NCBI GenBank assembly: GCA_037975125.1
Contig: CM075857.1
Span: 48,095,672 to 48,159,671, forward strand
Direction: 5' to 3'
From: Latrodectus hesperus
Taxonomy: Eukaryota > Arthropoda > Arachnida > Araneae > Theridiidae
DNA: 64,000 bases
Both the position numbers and the translations under genes were made by a program. Position 1 is the first letter of the stretch. The number at the start of each line of letters is the position of its first letter. Shown here piece after piece: positions 13,438-28,647 of this stretch. Under the pieces are notes generated by a model. The model did not search any database. It had not been told where the DNA came from and was given only the letters and a program-made list of their open reading frames with translations.

Positions 13438-13438
<1 letters not shown>
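12172..13438 (-). mobile_element. Decayed Tc1-like transposon inserted in a (TA)n array
   Basis: About 1.27 kb, the length of a whole Tc1 element, lying exactly between two (TA)n tracts (12102-12171 and 13439-13473). Candidate degraded ends are 12175-12195 and the reverse complement of 13416-13436, which agree at 14 of 21 positions. That is weak support alone, but the positions fit. The simplest reading is insertion at a TA inside an existing array, since this superfamily targets TA. Confidence 0.75.
12229..13373 (-). pseudogene. Tc1-like transposase, DD34E type, many lesions
   Basis: On the minus strand the first part reads SQRKHLDDVLRGRIIGRLW, then (shifted) LEVSEELGIPQ-like sequence, a helix-turn-helix region. 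Traces of KRNRRSTASDLS follow near 13010. The first catalytic region reads MFSDLSRFSFQSDSRR near 12760, with Glu changed to Leu after the Asp. The second reads FRGAMGAEFLFMDDNAHPHR near 12510-12563. After a further shift the third reads NPIEHVWGMFGRRIAAHQ near 12380-12433, and the C-terminus is RRCTACIASSGRHTMY at about 12229. Frameshifts between all three blocks and several stops make it dead. The Tc1 identity is secure because the blocks appear in the right order and spacing. Confidence 0.85.

Positions 13439-13473
<35 letters not shown>
13439..13473. repeat. (TA)n microsatellite, 35 bp
   Basis: Pure TA tract separating the decayed Tc1 from the SINE. Confidence 0.98.
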
Positions 13474-13477
<4 letters not shown>

Positions 13478-13778
13478 CCCCACCCTGTCTAATGGTCAAA
13501 GTCCCTGACTAAAACCTGTCCACCCTGTCTAAAGTCCAAAGTCCCTGGGTTCGAATCCCAGTTCAAGCATAGATGTACTTTTTGTGTGTGTGTGTCTCTC
13601 TCTATCTATCCTATCTTTGTCCTTTCTGTGTATGAATGTGTTGTAAATGGTTGCTTACCCTATAAACGGGTCCCTATGGCATGTGTGTACTAAAGAAGTC
13701 GGACTCCACACCAAAATATATTTCAGTTGTAAAAGTGGAGCAACGCACCCCATATTGCCAGCATAGCTGGCACACGAA

Positions 13779-13787
<9 letters not shown>
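13474..13787 (+). mobile_element. tRNA-derived SINE between two (TA)n tracts
   Basis: A perfect B box GGTTCGAATCC lies at 13548-13558, followed by the same body as the copy at 8.4 kb (CATAGATGTACTTT, ACCCTATAAACGGGT, CTATGGCATGTGTGTA) and a CAACAAC tail. The A-box region is duplicated with a 40-base period: 13481-13507 and 13521-13547 agree at 24 of 27. (TA)n tracts abut both ends, so it probably inserted within a (TA)n array. Confidence 0.8.

Positions 13788-13845
<58 letters not shown>
13788..13845. repeat. (TA)n microsatellite, 58 bp
   Basis: Pure TA tract following the CAACAAC tail of the SINE. Confidence 0.98.
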
Positions 13846-13848
<3 letters not shown>

Positions 13849-16800
13849 TGCATTCATTTAAGACTTTATCAAACGACTGCTTATTTTCTATATTTAATTA
13901 TTTCATATTGAAATTCCAATTATTACAAGTATAATATGTTGTTAAACATATTTTATAAGATGAAAGTTCTAAAAATTCCTAAACTGCTACATTGAATCAT
14001 ATAATCTTCATTAACACATAAAATAATATGTGTGTATGTATAAGTTCTATACTTTAGATTTTCTTTTGACCTCTCAGGAAAAGAGGAAGCCCAAAATAAA
14101 AAAAAAAATTAAGTCAATTTGTTTTCACTGAAATCCAAATTTAGAATTTTTTTAAAGAATATTAACTTTTATCAAAATTTTGCCGTTTAGGTTTGAAATA
14201 CATAAGCCAAGTAATGCTATATTATACTATTCATTTTTGTTGCTCGTTATTTTTTAAATCTAAACTTAAGAGAAATTTTGTCTTGAGATATTTTTTATAC
14301 AATACTAATTCAACATTTCTTATTTATGTTATACTAATGACTATACACGAAATAATTGACAAAAATTTACTTATGTATGTACCTCGATTTTCTTTCGTTC
14401 TTTTTAAGTTAAAGATTTAATATCTAACCTATTTAATTTATAGAAATACTTTATTCTACTTCTGTTGAAAGTTGCTAACACATATTTGAATTTTATAATG
14501 AATCTTAAACTCAAGTAATATTTTATATGTAAAATTCACATTTTAAGCAGAAAATGCATAATTTCAAGGATATTTCTGTCAGACTACTATCATTAATATT
14601 AATTAATTAATTGTTACACTTTGAATATTGAAATATGTATAATTTTTTTATACGCTGTGAATGCTTAAAATATTTAAGAAGTATAAACTAGGTGCGGAAT
14701 TCCTTTTATGTAAATATCCGCAAATGTTACCTAAATTAATTTTATCATTGTTCAATAAAATTTATTTAAATTTATCAAAGTTGAAGTCATTTGTTAATGT
14801 ATTATCATTGTTAAATGCTTCTATACCATCAGGGAAAACACATTCCAGGACCAAACGTACTTAAATTCAAAATTGGAAAAATAATCATCTTGACTGATAA
14901 TATTATTTGCTTTGCTTATTCTTCAAGTATTTGAATCATTCATCCTATAAACATTCTAGTACTGTTTCATAGAAATTTCTGTAAGCTTCTTGTTAGGTCG
15001 TTTTACGAAAACCAAAGAAGATAAAAAGAGAAGTAAATTCTATTTCATTTATAAGTTATATATAATTTTGTCTTTTCATTTAAATGAATTTTTAGAATTA
15101 TTTGAATTTACAAATTTAAGTTTTGTAATTAATTTAGAGAAGATTCTAAATCTTAATTTGAATTTTTATAAGGAAGTATACTTTTGATCTTCAAATAATA
15201 CTAATATTTCAAGACAGGATATTAACTGAGATAACAATATTTGCTTCATTTTTATTACGATATTTAAATAAATGTTTCATTTTTAGCATTAATTTATTGT
15301 ATTAAATTTATGCAGAACCTTTTCTCTAAATTAATTTCTGACTTGAATATAAATTGTACGTAATACTAAATTGTGATAAAACATTTAGAGATTTTATTTA
15401 AAAAACGTTGCTAGAGAAATGTGACACTTTATTGGAGTATATTTAATATTAATATATATTTCTCAATGTTCAAAATTTAAAAATGTTTAAAAATAACTGT
15501 TCATCTTTATAATTAATATTGGATTTAACTCCATTGCTTTAAATCAATTAAAATAAAACTTTATGTATTATGTATTCATATAAACTTAGGATATACAAGA
15601 ATTAGTATTAATGTAATATTCGGATGTGACAACAAAAATTTAGGGAATTTTGATCACTGATTTATACTTCATAAGCAAAAAATACAGTTTATTTAAATTA
15701 ATACCTAAAGATTATTTTAACAAAATTAAATATTAAGAAGAAAGTAAAAGGATTTTTCTTTTTATTGTGAAAATGTTATAAATTATAATTTAATTAAACC
15801 TTTATATATTATTAATTTGACTTGATCTTACTTTTATATATTATTAATAGTTTTGGGATTTGAAACCTAAAATTAAGTACATTTCGCATTTTCATTTCAA
15901 TTTTCATAATATATAAAAAATAATATATTCATCAAAACAATACATTTTAAAATACGTGATAAAATGATTTAATTTCTATATCATTGTTTTGTAAACGATT
16001 TTTAAATTTTATTTTTAACAGAAATTTAAAACAATATTACAAATATTCACATAAAATTCAGATTCAAACAATAGATATAATTATCCATTATTATCTGTGT
16101 TACAAATCTCCATATTTGTCCTCTATGAATTAAAAATATGTAATCAATTATCTTATTGCATATATATTGTATTTAAATATTTATAATTGATATTTCTTTA
16201 AATTTTACACATTCCATCAACCCAATTATGAAATGCACTCATTTATTTCGCTTTTTTTAAATTAATGAAGAATTTGCGGTTGATTATTTTTTTAATGACA
16301 GATTTAAACTTTATTGAAAATATTTAACTTTCTTTCTTTGTGAAAAGAAAAATATAATTATGTGTTTAATCCTCATTTAAAATATTTTAAGTTTAAAGTT
16401 ATGATTTTAAGTTCAAGGTTGTCATCATTTGTGAAAGATAAAATAAAACATAAAAAAGTATATTTGCTTCATACAAACATTTGTATTGTATCTGGGGTTT
16501 CTAAAGAAAATCCAGAAGTTTATTAAAAAAAATTGGTGTTGCAGAAAATTATCTTCTCTCTAAGTATTTGAAAAAATGTGTTTATTTATATAATTTAAAC
16601 GAAACACACAATTTTGAATCGCGTATTACGTTAATGAGATATTTCTTTGCATGGTTCTGTCCATTGTAAAATTGCCGTATAGAAAATTAATACTGAGAGT
16701 CCGGAAATTTTCAGCAGGAATTAAGAAAGTAATTGCCTTCATGCATCATTATTTTAGCATCACAAGAGAATTTTAAGGAAAGTTTCTTAATTATGTTTGA

Positions 16801-17976
16801 ACGTTAAGTAATCAGGGGAAGAAATTAAAGAAGAGTCTTTCCTTTTTGGGCATTTTGTAGGAAACATTATATTTTTTATTCAATGTAATCTAATTGAGTG
16901 TGTATAGATACATATTTACAAAGGTCACAAGAATATTAATAAATTTATATAACAATGTGTATTTAGTACAGGAAGGCTTTACATTTAGTACTTTTCTTTA
17001 TATTATTGTGTTTTCTCATGCTAAGATTCATGTCTTTTAAATGTTATCGTTTAAAGAATACAAAAATATGACTCCCTGATATAAATTTGAGAAACAATTT
17101 TGCAATAATATTTGTTAATTTATATTAAATATTTTACTTTTGTGAGCGTATTAACTAACTAGTGAAATATGTATTTGTGCACACACTGAATACCTTGTAA
17201 GAATTTAAATTAGTGAAGTTTAAAAATTATTGATTTAATATTAAATTCATGAGATTCAATCTAATGCAGACTTTTATTACATTGATGAAATTATCAAAAA
17301 ATATGAAAATGCATGTCTTTTAGAATTTTATACTTTTCTTTATATTATTGATTCAAACAAGTTTGATTTAGAAGTTATTTAAATTAAGAAGTTACTTGAG
17401 TTCAGTTATTTGATTTGGAATATATTTGAATTATTTACAGGATTCTCTGTCTTCAATTTCAATATCATCTTATTTTAAGAAATTCCTCAATCACAATAAT
17501 TTCTTTGTTAGAGATGCGAAAATTAAATCTATAATTTTTTTTTTGATATACATTCGAATTAGAATTTTAATGGTTTTAGAAGTCACTTAAATTTTTCTGT
17601 AGAGCATTATTTTGAGACCGTCTGATTATGTAATTATAAACTTTAACCCATTCTGTCAGCTCGTCTATAATTATTCTTTGAGTTGATGACTTGATTATCT
17701 TGCGAAGTAATTTACTAACTTTTTAAATTTCTTTTTTGGGCTTCCTCTAGCACAAAACGTTTTATATAGTAAAATTGACATTTAATGAAAGTTATCTACT
17801 TTGGTAAGTTTTTGAGCCCTTTACTCTTTTTCACATAATATAATAAATATAACAGAGAAAAAATATCAGAATAAATAATTTTATGACACACATTTCCAAA
17901 GTTTCAGAATAAATGATTAGTATATAATTTAGTAAAATTTCTTTTATATAATCTTTCGTTGAGTATTATTAAAATA

Positions 17977-17978
<2 letters not shown>
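13846..17978. other. AT-rich DNA, nothing assigned
   Basis: Several 60-75-codon frames (14193, 14661, 14990) have the Phe/Ile/Lys/Asn bias expected of translated AT-rich DNA and show no domain. Nothing else is supported. Confidence 0.6.
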
Positions 17979-18039
<61 letters not shown>

Positions 18040-18055
18040 ATGTGTGTGTATATGT
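17979..18055. repeat. Compound (TA)n(TG)n microsatellite
   Basis: TA repeats to about 18023, then TG repeats with TATG interruptions. Confidence 0.95.
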
Positions 18056-20690
<2,635 letters not shown>

Positions 20691-21473
20691 ACTATTCACA
20701 CGACCATTTACTCTCTTTGCATGTAAATATTTCAATAATATAGATTATCTACTGTTCGTTGCTCTCATTTCTGTTTGCGAGTTTCATCGTCTGGCAGCTC
20801 TTCCTTGGTGTTGCATTTTCAAAATAGGTCAATGTATATTCATTTATCTCTTATTTCAAGATGTTTCTTATTTTAAGGTATTTGCTTTAGTATTTATTTT
20901 AATTTACTGTTCTTTAAATATAAAAGTGTCATTTGACTCAATCAGTAATTTCAATTCAGTAAAACTTGGTACTTTTGGGATAGTACTTGTTTTTAATTTG
21001 ATTTAGTTTAAAACTTGCTTTCATCTCATTTTATTTCAATTTTAAACATCGATAAATGATAATTTCTACAAAAATAAAAAGCTTATTAATATTGGAACAA
21101 AGATTTCCTTCAACCATTAACATACATTCAAAGGATTTGTAATAGAACTCTGCTCAAAATTTAGTTAATATCAGTTATTATCAGTTAACTCATTATCATT
21201 TAAAACATTTATCTATAATATACATTAAATTTCCATCACATACTCAATTTTGTTTCTGTCTAAATCATTGGACTTATTTAAAAAATCGAAAAATAAATTT
21301 TCTCATTGAAATTTTTCTTAAAATATCATGAAACTAAGAGAAACAGATCAAGAGAAAACAAGATGTTTTTAGAAGTATGAATCATATAAATGTCTGACAT
21401 ATGAAGCAAAGTAAAAATTTTTAAGGATAACGTCAACTATTAGCTATTAGTATTGCATCATTGTTTTCCTTAT
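20691..21473. other. AT-rich DNA with one 108-codon frame, probably chance
   Basis: The plus frame 20680-21006 is hydrophobic (Phe, Leu, Ile, Val, Cys) and begins inside the Tc1 remnant. It resembles a run of membrane segments only because of T-rich composition. I do not call it a gene. Confidence 0.5.
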
Positions 21474-21475
21474 TA

Positions 21476-22301
21476 CAAGGTAAGCAAGAAAGTTCTTAAC
21501 GTTTTTAATAACCCAAAGGAACATGACCTACAGAAAGTGTAGCTTATTGTTTTTTCTTCGAAGTTATAATCCTTCTGCTAATGTGTCTCTAATTACATAA
21601 TCCTTTTGCTGTATAACACGGATCGGCTTCATAGGTTGAGGATTTTTCACGAAGATGATTATCCAGTGAATGAAAGAGTAGTCTTATAGTTCAAGGTCAG
21701 GTGAGGATAGATAATGGCACAAAGTCACCCATTATAATCACTGTAGGGTATTCCTGACCATTCGGCTTCAGGTTATCAGCTAAAAACAATTTATCTTTGT
21801 GATTAATAAGTGCAGGCTTCTTGTGTTGCACTACCTGTTACATCCATTCCAATTTTACTAGTATAGGTTCGCAGTGACTGTTTCGTCCATTGATATTAGC
21901 TCCCAATGAACCACTTAACGACTAGTCCACCAAATACCAGCTTCACCTCAGAGAGATCACCTGACCTGAATTTGGGAGACCAATTCCTTGGTTTTAGGTT
22001 TATTCATAGCACTATACAGAAACTTTTGACATGTTTGCCGACTTGATTCAGCAGCTGATATATCTACTTTGAAATCATAAAGCAAACAACAATGAACGAG
22101 CTCCTTCGATAAGTTCATTTCTCTCCCCTACTTTATGAGTTACAATTGGTGAATGTTTGCGGTGTACCTGTTTATATAACGGCTGATATTCCTACTCTCG
22201 AGTGACTGGTGTCTCAACTACGTAATACATTAATTTGCTTATTTTTAAATACTTCATTCAGTAGCAACGCGAAAACGTCAAGAACTTTCCTGTTTACCTG
22301 A
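21476..22301 (-). mobile_element. Mariner element with large internal deletion, 826 bp
   Basis: Inverted repeats at 21478-21505 and 22272-22299 (begin AGGTAAGCAAGAAAGTTC) agree at 25 of 28 positions. TA dinucleotides flank at 21474-21475 and 22302-22303. The length is well below the ~1.3 kb of a complete mariner, consistent with internal loss. Confidence 0.85.
21530..22150 (-). pseudogene. Mariner (SETMAR-like, DD34D) transposase remnant, internally deleted
   Basis: On the minus strand an N-terminal stretch reads LYDFKVDISAAESSRQTCQKF near 22070, the mariner DNA-binding region. It is followed after a short distance by ISMDETVTANLY near 21890, which in complete mariners lies in the middle of the catalytic domain. 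The sequence between, including the first catalytic Asp, is missing. Downstream, SLDNHLREKSSTYE near 21650 corresponds to the segment after the third Asp. Several stops and shifts interrupt the reading. Known mariners place these blocks in this order, so an internal deletion of several hundred bases is inferred. Confidence 0.75.
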
Positions 22302-22303
22302 TA

Positions 22304-25128
22304 CATTCATATAAAATATTAATTATATACTAAAACATTACATCATTTACACATATATAATTAAAAATATATCTTAAGATTTCAAAATATTCTAAAATAT
22401 TTCAAAAAATTCTTTTCTTATTATGTAATTTTAGATGAAGAAACAGATATGTTTAAATTAACGAAAACATATAAAAGGGGGATGTAATTAATCTCTCAAC
22501 GTTTTATGTTTCAGTGTTAAAATTTTGATGCTAAAAATATTTTAAGAACATTTTATGTTAGTTATGATCAATAATGTTTCGTGCCAGTGCTAAATAAATA
22601 TAAAATGTTTCTGAATTAAATAACTGAGAAAACTTGTAAATGAGTTAGCTTACATTTTGAAAAAATGCATACAGTTATTTTTGTGTTCCTTATTAACAAT
22701 TGACGTTAAATTAAATGACACTTTAAATCTGTAACTTACCCACAGTAAAATTCTAAAATGTAAAATCATAATTAATTATGTTAAAATAAGTATTCACTAA
22801 TATCTTATGAATAGCATTATTTTATTAGAAAATTATTACACGATTTTAACAGTTAAATATGGAAATTAAGAGATAAATTTTAATCACAAAACTATATGCA
22901 TAATGGAATAAAATTTATTTATAAAATTTAACTTTAAGAACTCACATGTTTCTTATCTTCATAAGAATAATAAAAACAAAACGAGGAGAATGTTTCAGTA
23001 TTTTATGAAAAAATTTAAGGATAATTCCTATACTTGATTTTATAAAATGCCTTTACATTTTATAAAGCACTATATTTTTAATAATATATCTAAAGATATA
23101 GATATTCTAACATTTTCAAAACAATTAATGCATTTGAAAAAGCAAAATCTCAAAATGATAATTGCATAGGAATTTAAAAACTACTAAAGACGAAAAAAGA
23201 ATTTAAAATATTTTTCATTACTTAAAATTACTAAAGTTTATAATATAAAATTTTAAACAAAAAGAATGTATAAATTTATTTCTCCGTGAGAAAAGTTACA
23301 ATAAATATAATTTATATTTTCTTCTTTCATAAATTTCTTTAAATGTCATGAGGAAGCACTTCAATGAAATTCTGATAAATTAGATAAATAATGTCTCAAA
23401 GATATAAGTGACTTCTTTATCTTCCTATAAATAAACAAAAGTTAGATAAAATGAACTTTATCATGCTGCGTTTGGCCTTTTACCAGTTTGGCCTGAAATC
23501 TAGACTTGCTTGAGTCCAAAACAAATTTGGCGCAGTGGGTTTCTATATTACACTAAAACATGAAATATATGACACATTAATAGGGCAAAAAGTGATATTA
23601 ATTGCTAAGGCAATTGTCTTTGTTATGAATAATTGCTTAGATAAAAATAAAATATGTTTTCCCCTAGGATTTGTTTCCGAAATTTAATGATATGTATGAT
23701 ATAAAAGAGCCCTATTACACCACAAAAAATGCAGGTTTTATTAATTTATAAAAAGACTAATTCTTGCATTAAGAGTTTTTCAGTAACATATTTTGACGAA
23801 GATAACAAAACATAAAGGCTTGATGTTGTTTATAAATCAAAAGTATTTCATAAAATATTTAGTGTTTTTATATTAAATTGAGTGTTTTTATAATTTTAAA
23901 ACAGTATGTATTTTTCAGTATTATTTGCTATTATTATTATACACTTTTGTACGTATGTCCATACAAATATACAAGCTTTCAGTCAATATAAGAAAATTGT
24001 ACTAATTTATAGATGAATATTAAAGTATGATATATACGAAATTTGACTGAAGCTATATTAACAATATAAAAAGTAATATTTTAATTTGATAATAACTGCT
24101 GGTCATATATGTTGTTTCTGTTATTATTATTGATATTTATTTTTAAGTTTTGATGTATTATAGTATCTATATTTTTTATTTATTGTTTCTAGATTTTTTT
24201 TTGTCATGAAACAGTCAAATGCTTAAGTAATAATTAAATTGCAATTTAATCTTAGTTAATTACATAATATTTTTTGACAATATAATAACATTCTTTTTAA
24301 AATCTTACTTCAGTATAAACATTAACTTAATTATTTTTTAAAATAAAAGACTTTAGTGGACAATTTTTTGACTCACAACATTCATTTACACAACTAAAAA
24401 ATAAAACTATTTAAAATTCCCTTTAAACTGTAGATGACTTTAGAGTGTATAATCTATTTTTTAGATATTTATCAAGAAGTATCTATTTATAAGATTTAAC
24501 AGAAAAATTTGGTAAAAAAATTCTAAATATTTGTATTAATATAAAATAGTTTTAAAAAATCGAAAATATATACTGCACGTGATTTTAAGGAATTGTGAAA
24601 TTAATAAAATATCTGAGATATTATTTATTTTTAGGCTTAATTTAAGATTGTAAATATTGTATTTGAGAAAATTAAAAAACACATACATGGAAATTTTTTG
24701 CTGTAAATTGTACAGCAAAAAATTGTCATACATTTTGCTATACAATATAAGACCATTTTTTGCTTGATATTCTCATTTGCCTTCGTATTCTCTTTTGCTT
24801 TTTGTTCTTGGTATTCTCTTTTGCTTGTTAAGTAAATGTTTAATAAGATGAAAATTATGTTTTATAATATTTTATTCTTATGCATTATGTTAATAAAATG
24901 TAGATTAAGCAGCGTAATAAAATAAAATCATATTTAAATAATTACTTTTAATTTATAGTTAAAGTTAGAAAAATCACTTATGAAAACGATAGTTTAAAAA
25001 TAAATGCTTAAAAATCAGAACTGATACAGAAACGTAATTATTTGTAAATTAATAACAAATATTATTAAACACGAGTAATAAAATCAAATTGCTACACTTT
25101 CATAATTTTGATGTACTGAAGTTGAATT
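22304..25128. other. AT-rich DNA, nothing assigned
   Basis: Unassigned, apart from a short GC-richer patch at 23460-23550 that contains TTTGGCGCAGTGGG (see findings). Confidence 0.6.
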
Positions 25129-25805
25129 GTTGTTGTTGCATCAGTAGATAACCCTTAACTGGACACTGTCAGTTAGACGGAATCAGCAAGATGGGAACCA
25201 TCGTAATCTAAACACATGGACCAAGGAGAAGAGCCCCGAATACTTGACGTTGCATCTAAAGAGATATCATTTCACTTTGTGGGCATCAGGACCATGAATT
25301 ACTTAATATGTCCCATCAACCTTTAGTGAATATGACGGATTTTCGGTTAAGCCAGGATCCGTGCTCACTGCCTTCTGATAATCAGCACGATACATTAACC
25401 AAGATTGACAGCTGAATTGTTGATGGGAAGCAAATCTAAGTGAAAAAAATCAGTGAAATGCTTCAAAAATCTTTGTAATAACATTTTTTTAACGGGGAGC
25501 ACTGGTTGTCTGTTTTTTCACTACAACAAGGCCGGAAATCGCTACTTTTTTATCATTTTTCTATAGCCATCTGTGAACCAAGTCAAAGAGGCGAGTAACA
25601 TTACCCACGCCACACCAAAACAAACCTGTTTACAGGGTTGGTCACATTCATTCATCATCTTTAAAGAAAGGACATATAAAGATTGAGAGTAAAAGGAATT
25701 ATGCCCAAACATCCATGCCCAAACGATAATTCGAAGCCGGTACCCGCAATTTAAAATTCAAGAATGCTAACCAGTCAATTTTGGCATTCTCAATAGGTAA
25801 ATTAT
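25129..25805 (-). mobile_element. SINE-like repeat, reverse orientation
   Basis: On the minus strand a tRNA-like head lies at the right end: an A-box-like TTGACTGGTTAGCATTC, then GGCTTCGAATT resembling a B box. Next comes a segment alignable to the other SINEs (GTGACCAACCCTGTAAACAG against their TACCCTATAAACGGGT block), and the tail is GCAACAACAACAA. At about 675 bases it is more than twice the length of the other copies, so it may be a longer subfamily, two SINEs joined, or a SINE with an insertion. Confidence 0.6.
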
Positions 25806-28533
25806 TACTTAAATTTATGGAACTAGAAATGGGTATTGTGTAGATTAAGATAATGGCTTTCAATTTCTGAAGATTATGTGCTCTCTTTCTTGTAAATTAC
25901 ACTAAAAAGTATAATTGCAAATAAGCAGAGATTGCAAATGCATATATTTGGGTATATTGGCATTAATTCCTTTTTATTGCATCACAAACAAAAATATGCA
26001 GTTAAGTATGAAATATTTCTATGTTGTAGAAATACTTGCATAGATTTATCACCGAAGTGATTTCTATTAATTAAGAAAATTGAAGAGGAAATAAATTTAA
26101 TAAATGATTGAGCAGACAATGCACTTTTTAAAATTGGTTTATTTGGAAATTTTATTATCAAAGCTATTAAACTTACATTCTCAATACTAAAAACATAAAA
26201 TATATTGACCAATTATCCATTATTAAACTAGTGAATTCTTTTTGACTATATTGAATTCTGAAATCTTCCCACTTCTAAAACATTTTGTTTAGAAAAATCA
26301 CTGTATAATAATGGTTGGTCAAAGTTTTGATCAACATTTTTATTTAAATTTATTCACCATTATTTAATCCCTCGTGGAATTAAATTGTGAAAAATTTGTA
26401 AAGACAAACTAAATTGTAACAATGCAATCGTCAAAAATAATGATTTGGAAACTCTGTATATTTGAGGAAAGTACATATCTTAAATACACAAATACTGTTA
26501 AAATCGAAAAATGCATTGCGGTTTAAATAATTAATTTTTTTGCAGGGATTAACAGATATTTATGGTGCAACAGACATATTAAAATTGCAAAAGAATAAAA
26601 GTAAGATAGATATCGTATTTTTTCAGAACGAAACCATTTACTTACGTAGATAGCAGAGCAAAATTCTTTAGATATTGAATCAAACGACAATATTTTCTAC
26701 GAAAAATACAAGAAGAAATATTTTTAATATTTTAATTCATGAAAAAAAATATGAAGATAAATTCCCTATCTGCACATATGACCTGAATGTTCAGGAAAAC
26801 TATAAAGTAATTAGTTTTGAATGCCACAAAAAATTTAACTCTCAATTGATTATTAAATATGTAATATTTAGACTGAAAGTATACATAATTTAAAATATTC
26901 CGAATAAAATCCAAGTATTTATAACGAGGACTTGCAGTTCTCAGCAAATATTATTATAAGGCTGACGCTTTTCTACTTCAGATGTCTTTAGAAGGTTATA
27001 GTTTTGTTAATTATTTTTTGTTTAAATAAAAGATCTTTTGAAGTATAAATACAAGATATTCTTGTATTTTTACGTTGCTACAGTACTGAATTTTTCACAA
27101 ATGCATTGAAACCTAGTATTCGCTAACCATCGTGACTATAAAAATATAAATTTCTACTATTTAATTTGTTTTTCCCATACTATTTTCTTAATAAATATGC
27201 AACGATTATATCTCCCTTTAAATTTAAATTTAAAAAGACAGTGAATTATTTTTTTATGTTAATATAACTGTTTTCTATTAAATTTTCTACAGATTAAAAG
27301 CATTCATTTAATGAAAAATTTTAAGTAACTTCTTTTACTTTATACTCTACACTTTTTCTATTCTTTATTTGTTTTTTTATTCCATACAGTATTGCAGTAA
27401 TTTATCAATATTATTTTTATTTAAACTTTTATGTTATATATAGCACAGAATAGAAGTCATTGATTAAAAGGAATAGTATGCTGTTGTGTAATCTCAATAA
27501 AATTTACTGATATACTTTGTTAAGAAAGAACACTGGTAAGAGAGTGATAAGCGAATAGAATTAAAAGTAAACAAAATTCTATCTAACTTTTAATTTTTTG
27601 ATTAGAGTTTCATCTTAAATGTAGGAGTATTTATTTGATAGTCAAATACTGAAAGTTACTTTTGTCTGAATATTTTAACAAAATGATATGGATCATGTTT
27701 TTTTAACAAGTGAAAGTTTTAATTTTTTCCATTAGAAATGAAATACAAATACTAAAATGAATACCTGGATCAAAATTAATAGTAAAGAGGTAAAATGTAC
27801 CTCACTCCACACTTCATTCAATCAGTCGGTCTTAAAGTACTGAATGAAACAAGCTGTTGGTTTTAAGGCACCAAGTTATACAACCAGAATATTACTTATA
27901 GATGAAATTCAATGCAATCCATTGGAAAAATACTCCGACTTTTCATGCTTTAAAGTCACGGTGCAAAACTTTATTTATGCCATTTTTCACATTACGTTAA
28001 ATTTGATATTCAAAGCGGATATAGTTTTGATGTGAAATATTTTGAAGTTATATGAGGGACTACAATGTTGAATGATGATAAATGTTTTAACTTACGTTAT
28101 TATGTTTCTCCTTCGACACCTAAACCCAAAAATTGTCTTGGAATCATAGCAGAAGAAATATGATGAAATATTCTAAAGAATGAGGTAGACAATCTTGTAC
28201 TTTTAAGCATATATCCTGTAGTGAAATTTTTAATAACTACTTACTTCTGCTGTATAAGGAATAGGTATTTCTTTTTTATATTTAAATAATTATTAAATTG
28301 TTTATTAGCTTTACTCAAGCAAATATTATATCTGAAACAATTGTTCGTAGATCTTCAACTAGAATATGAAAAATATTTTTTACAATTTGAAAACAATTTT
28401 TCACGATTCATCCTTATATTTTACAAATGAATTTACAAATTATCTTACAATTTTAACAGCTAATAAAAAGAAGTAAATGCTCCATGTCATATTTTTACCT
28501 AAAAATTTAATTCAACATATACCACTTTATTCG
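25806..28533. other. AT-rich DNA, nothing assigned
   Basis: Frames of 60-76 codons at 25982, 26675, 26732 and 27844 show no domain. Nothing else is supported. Confidence 0.6.
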
Positions 28534-28647
<114 letters not shown>

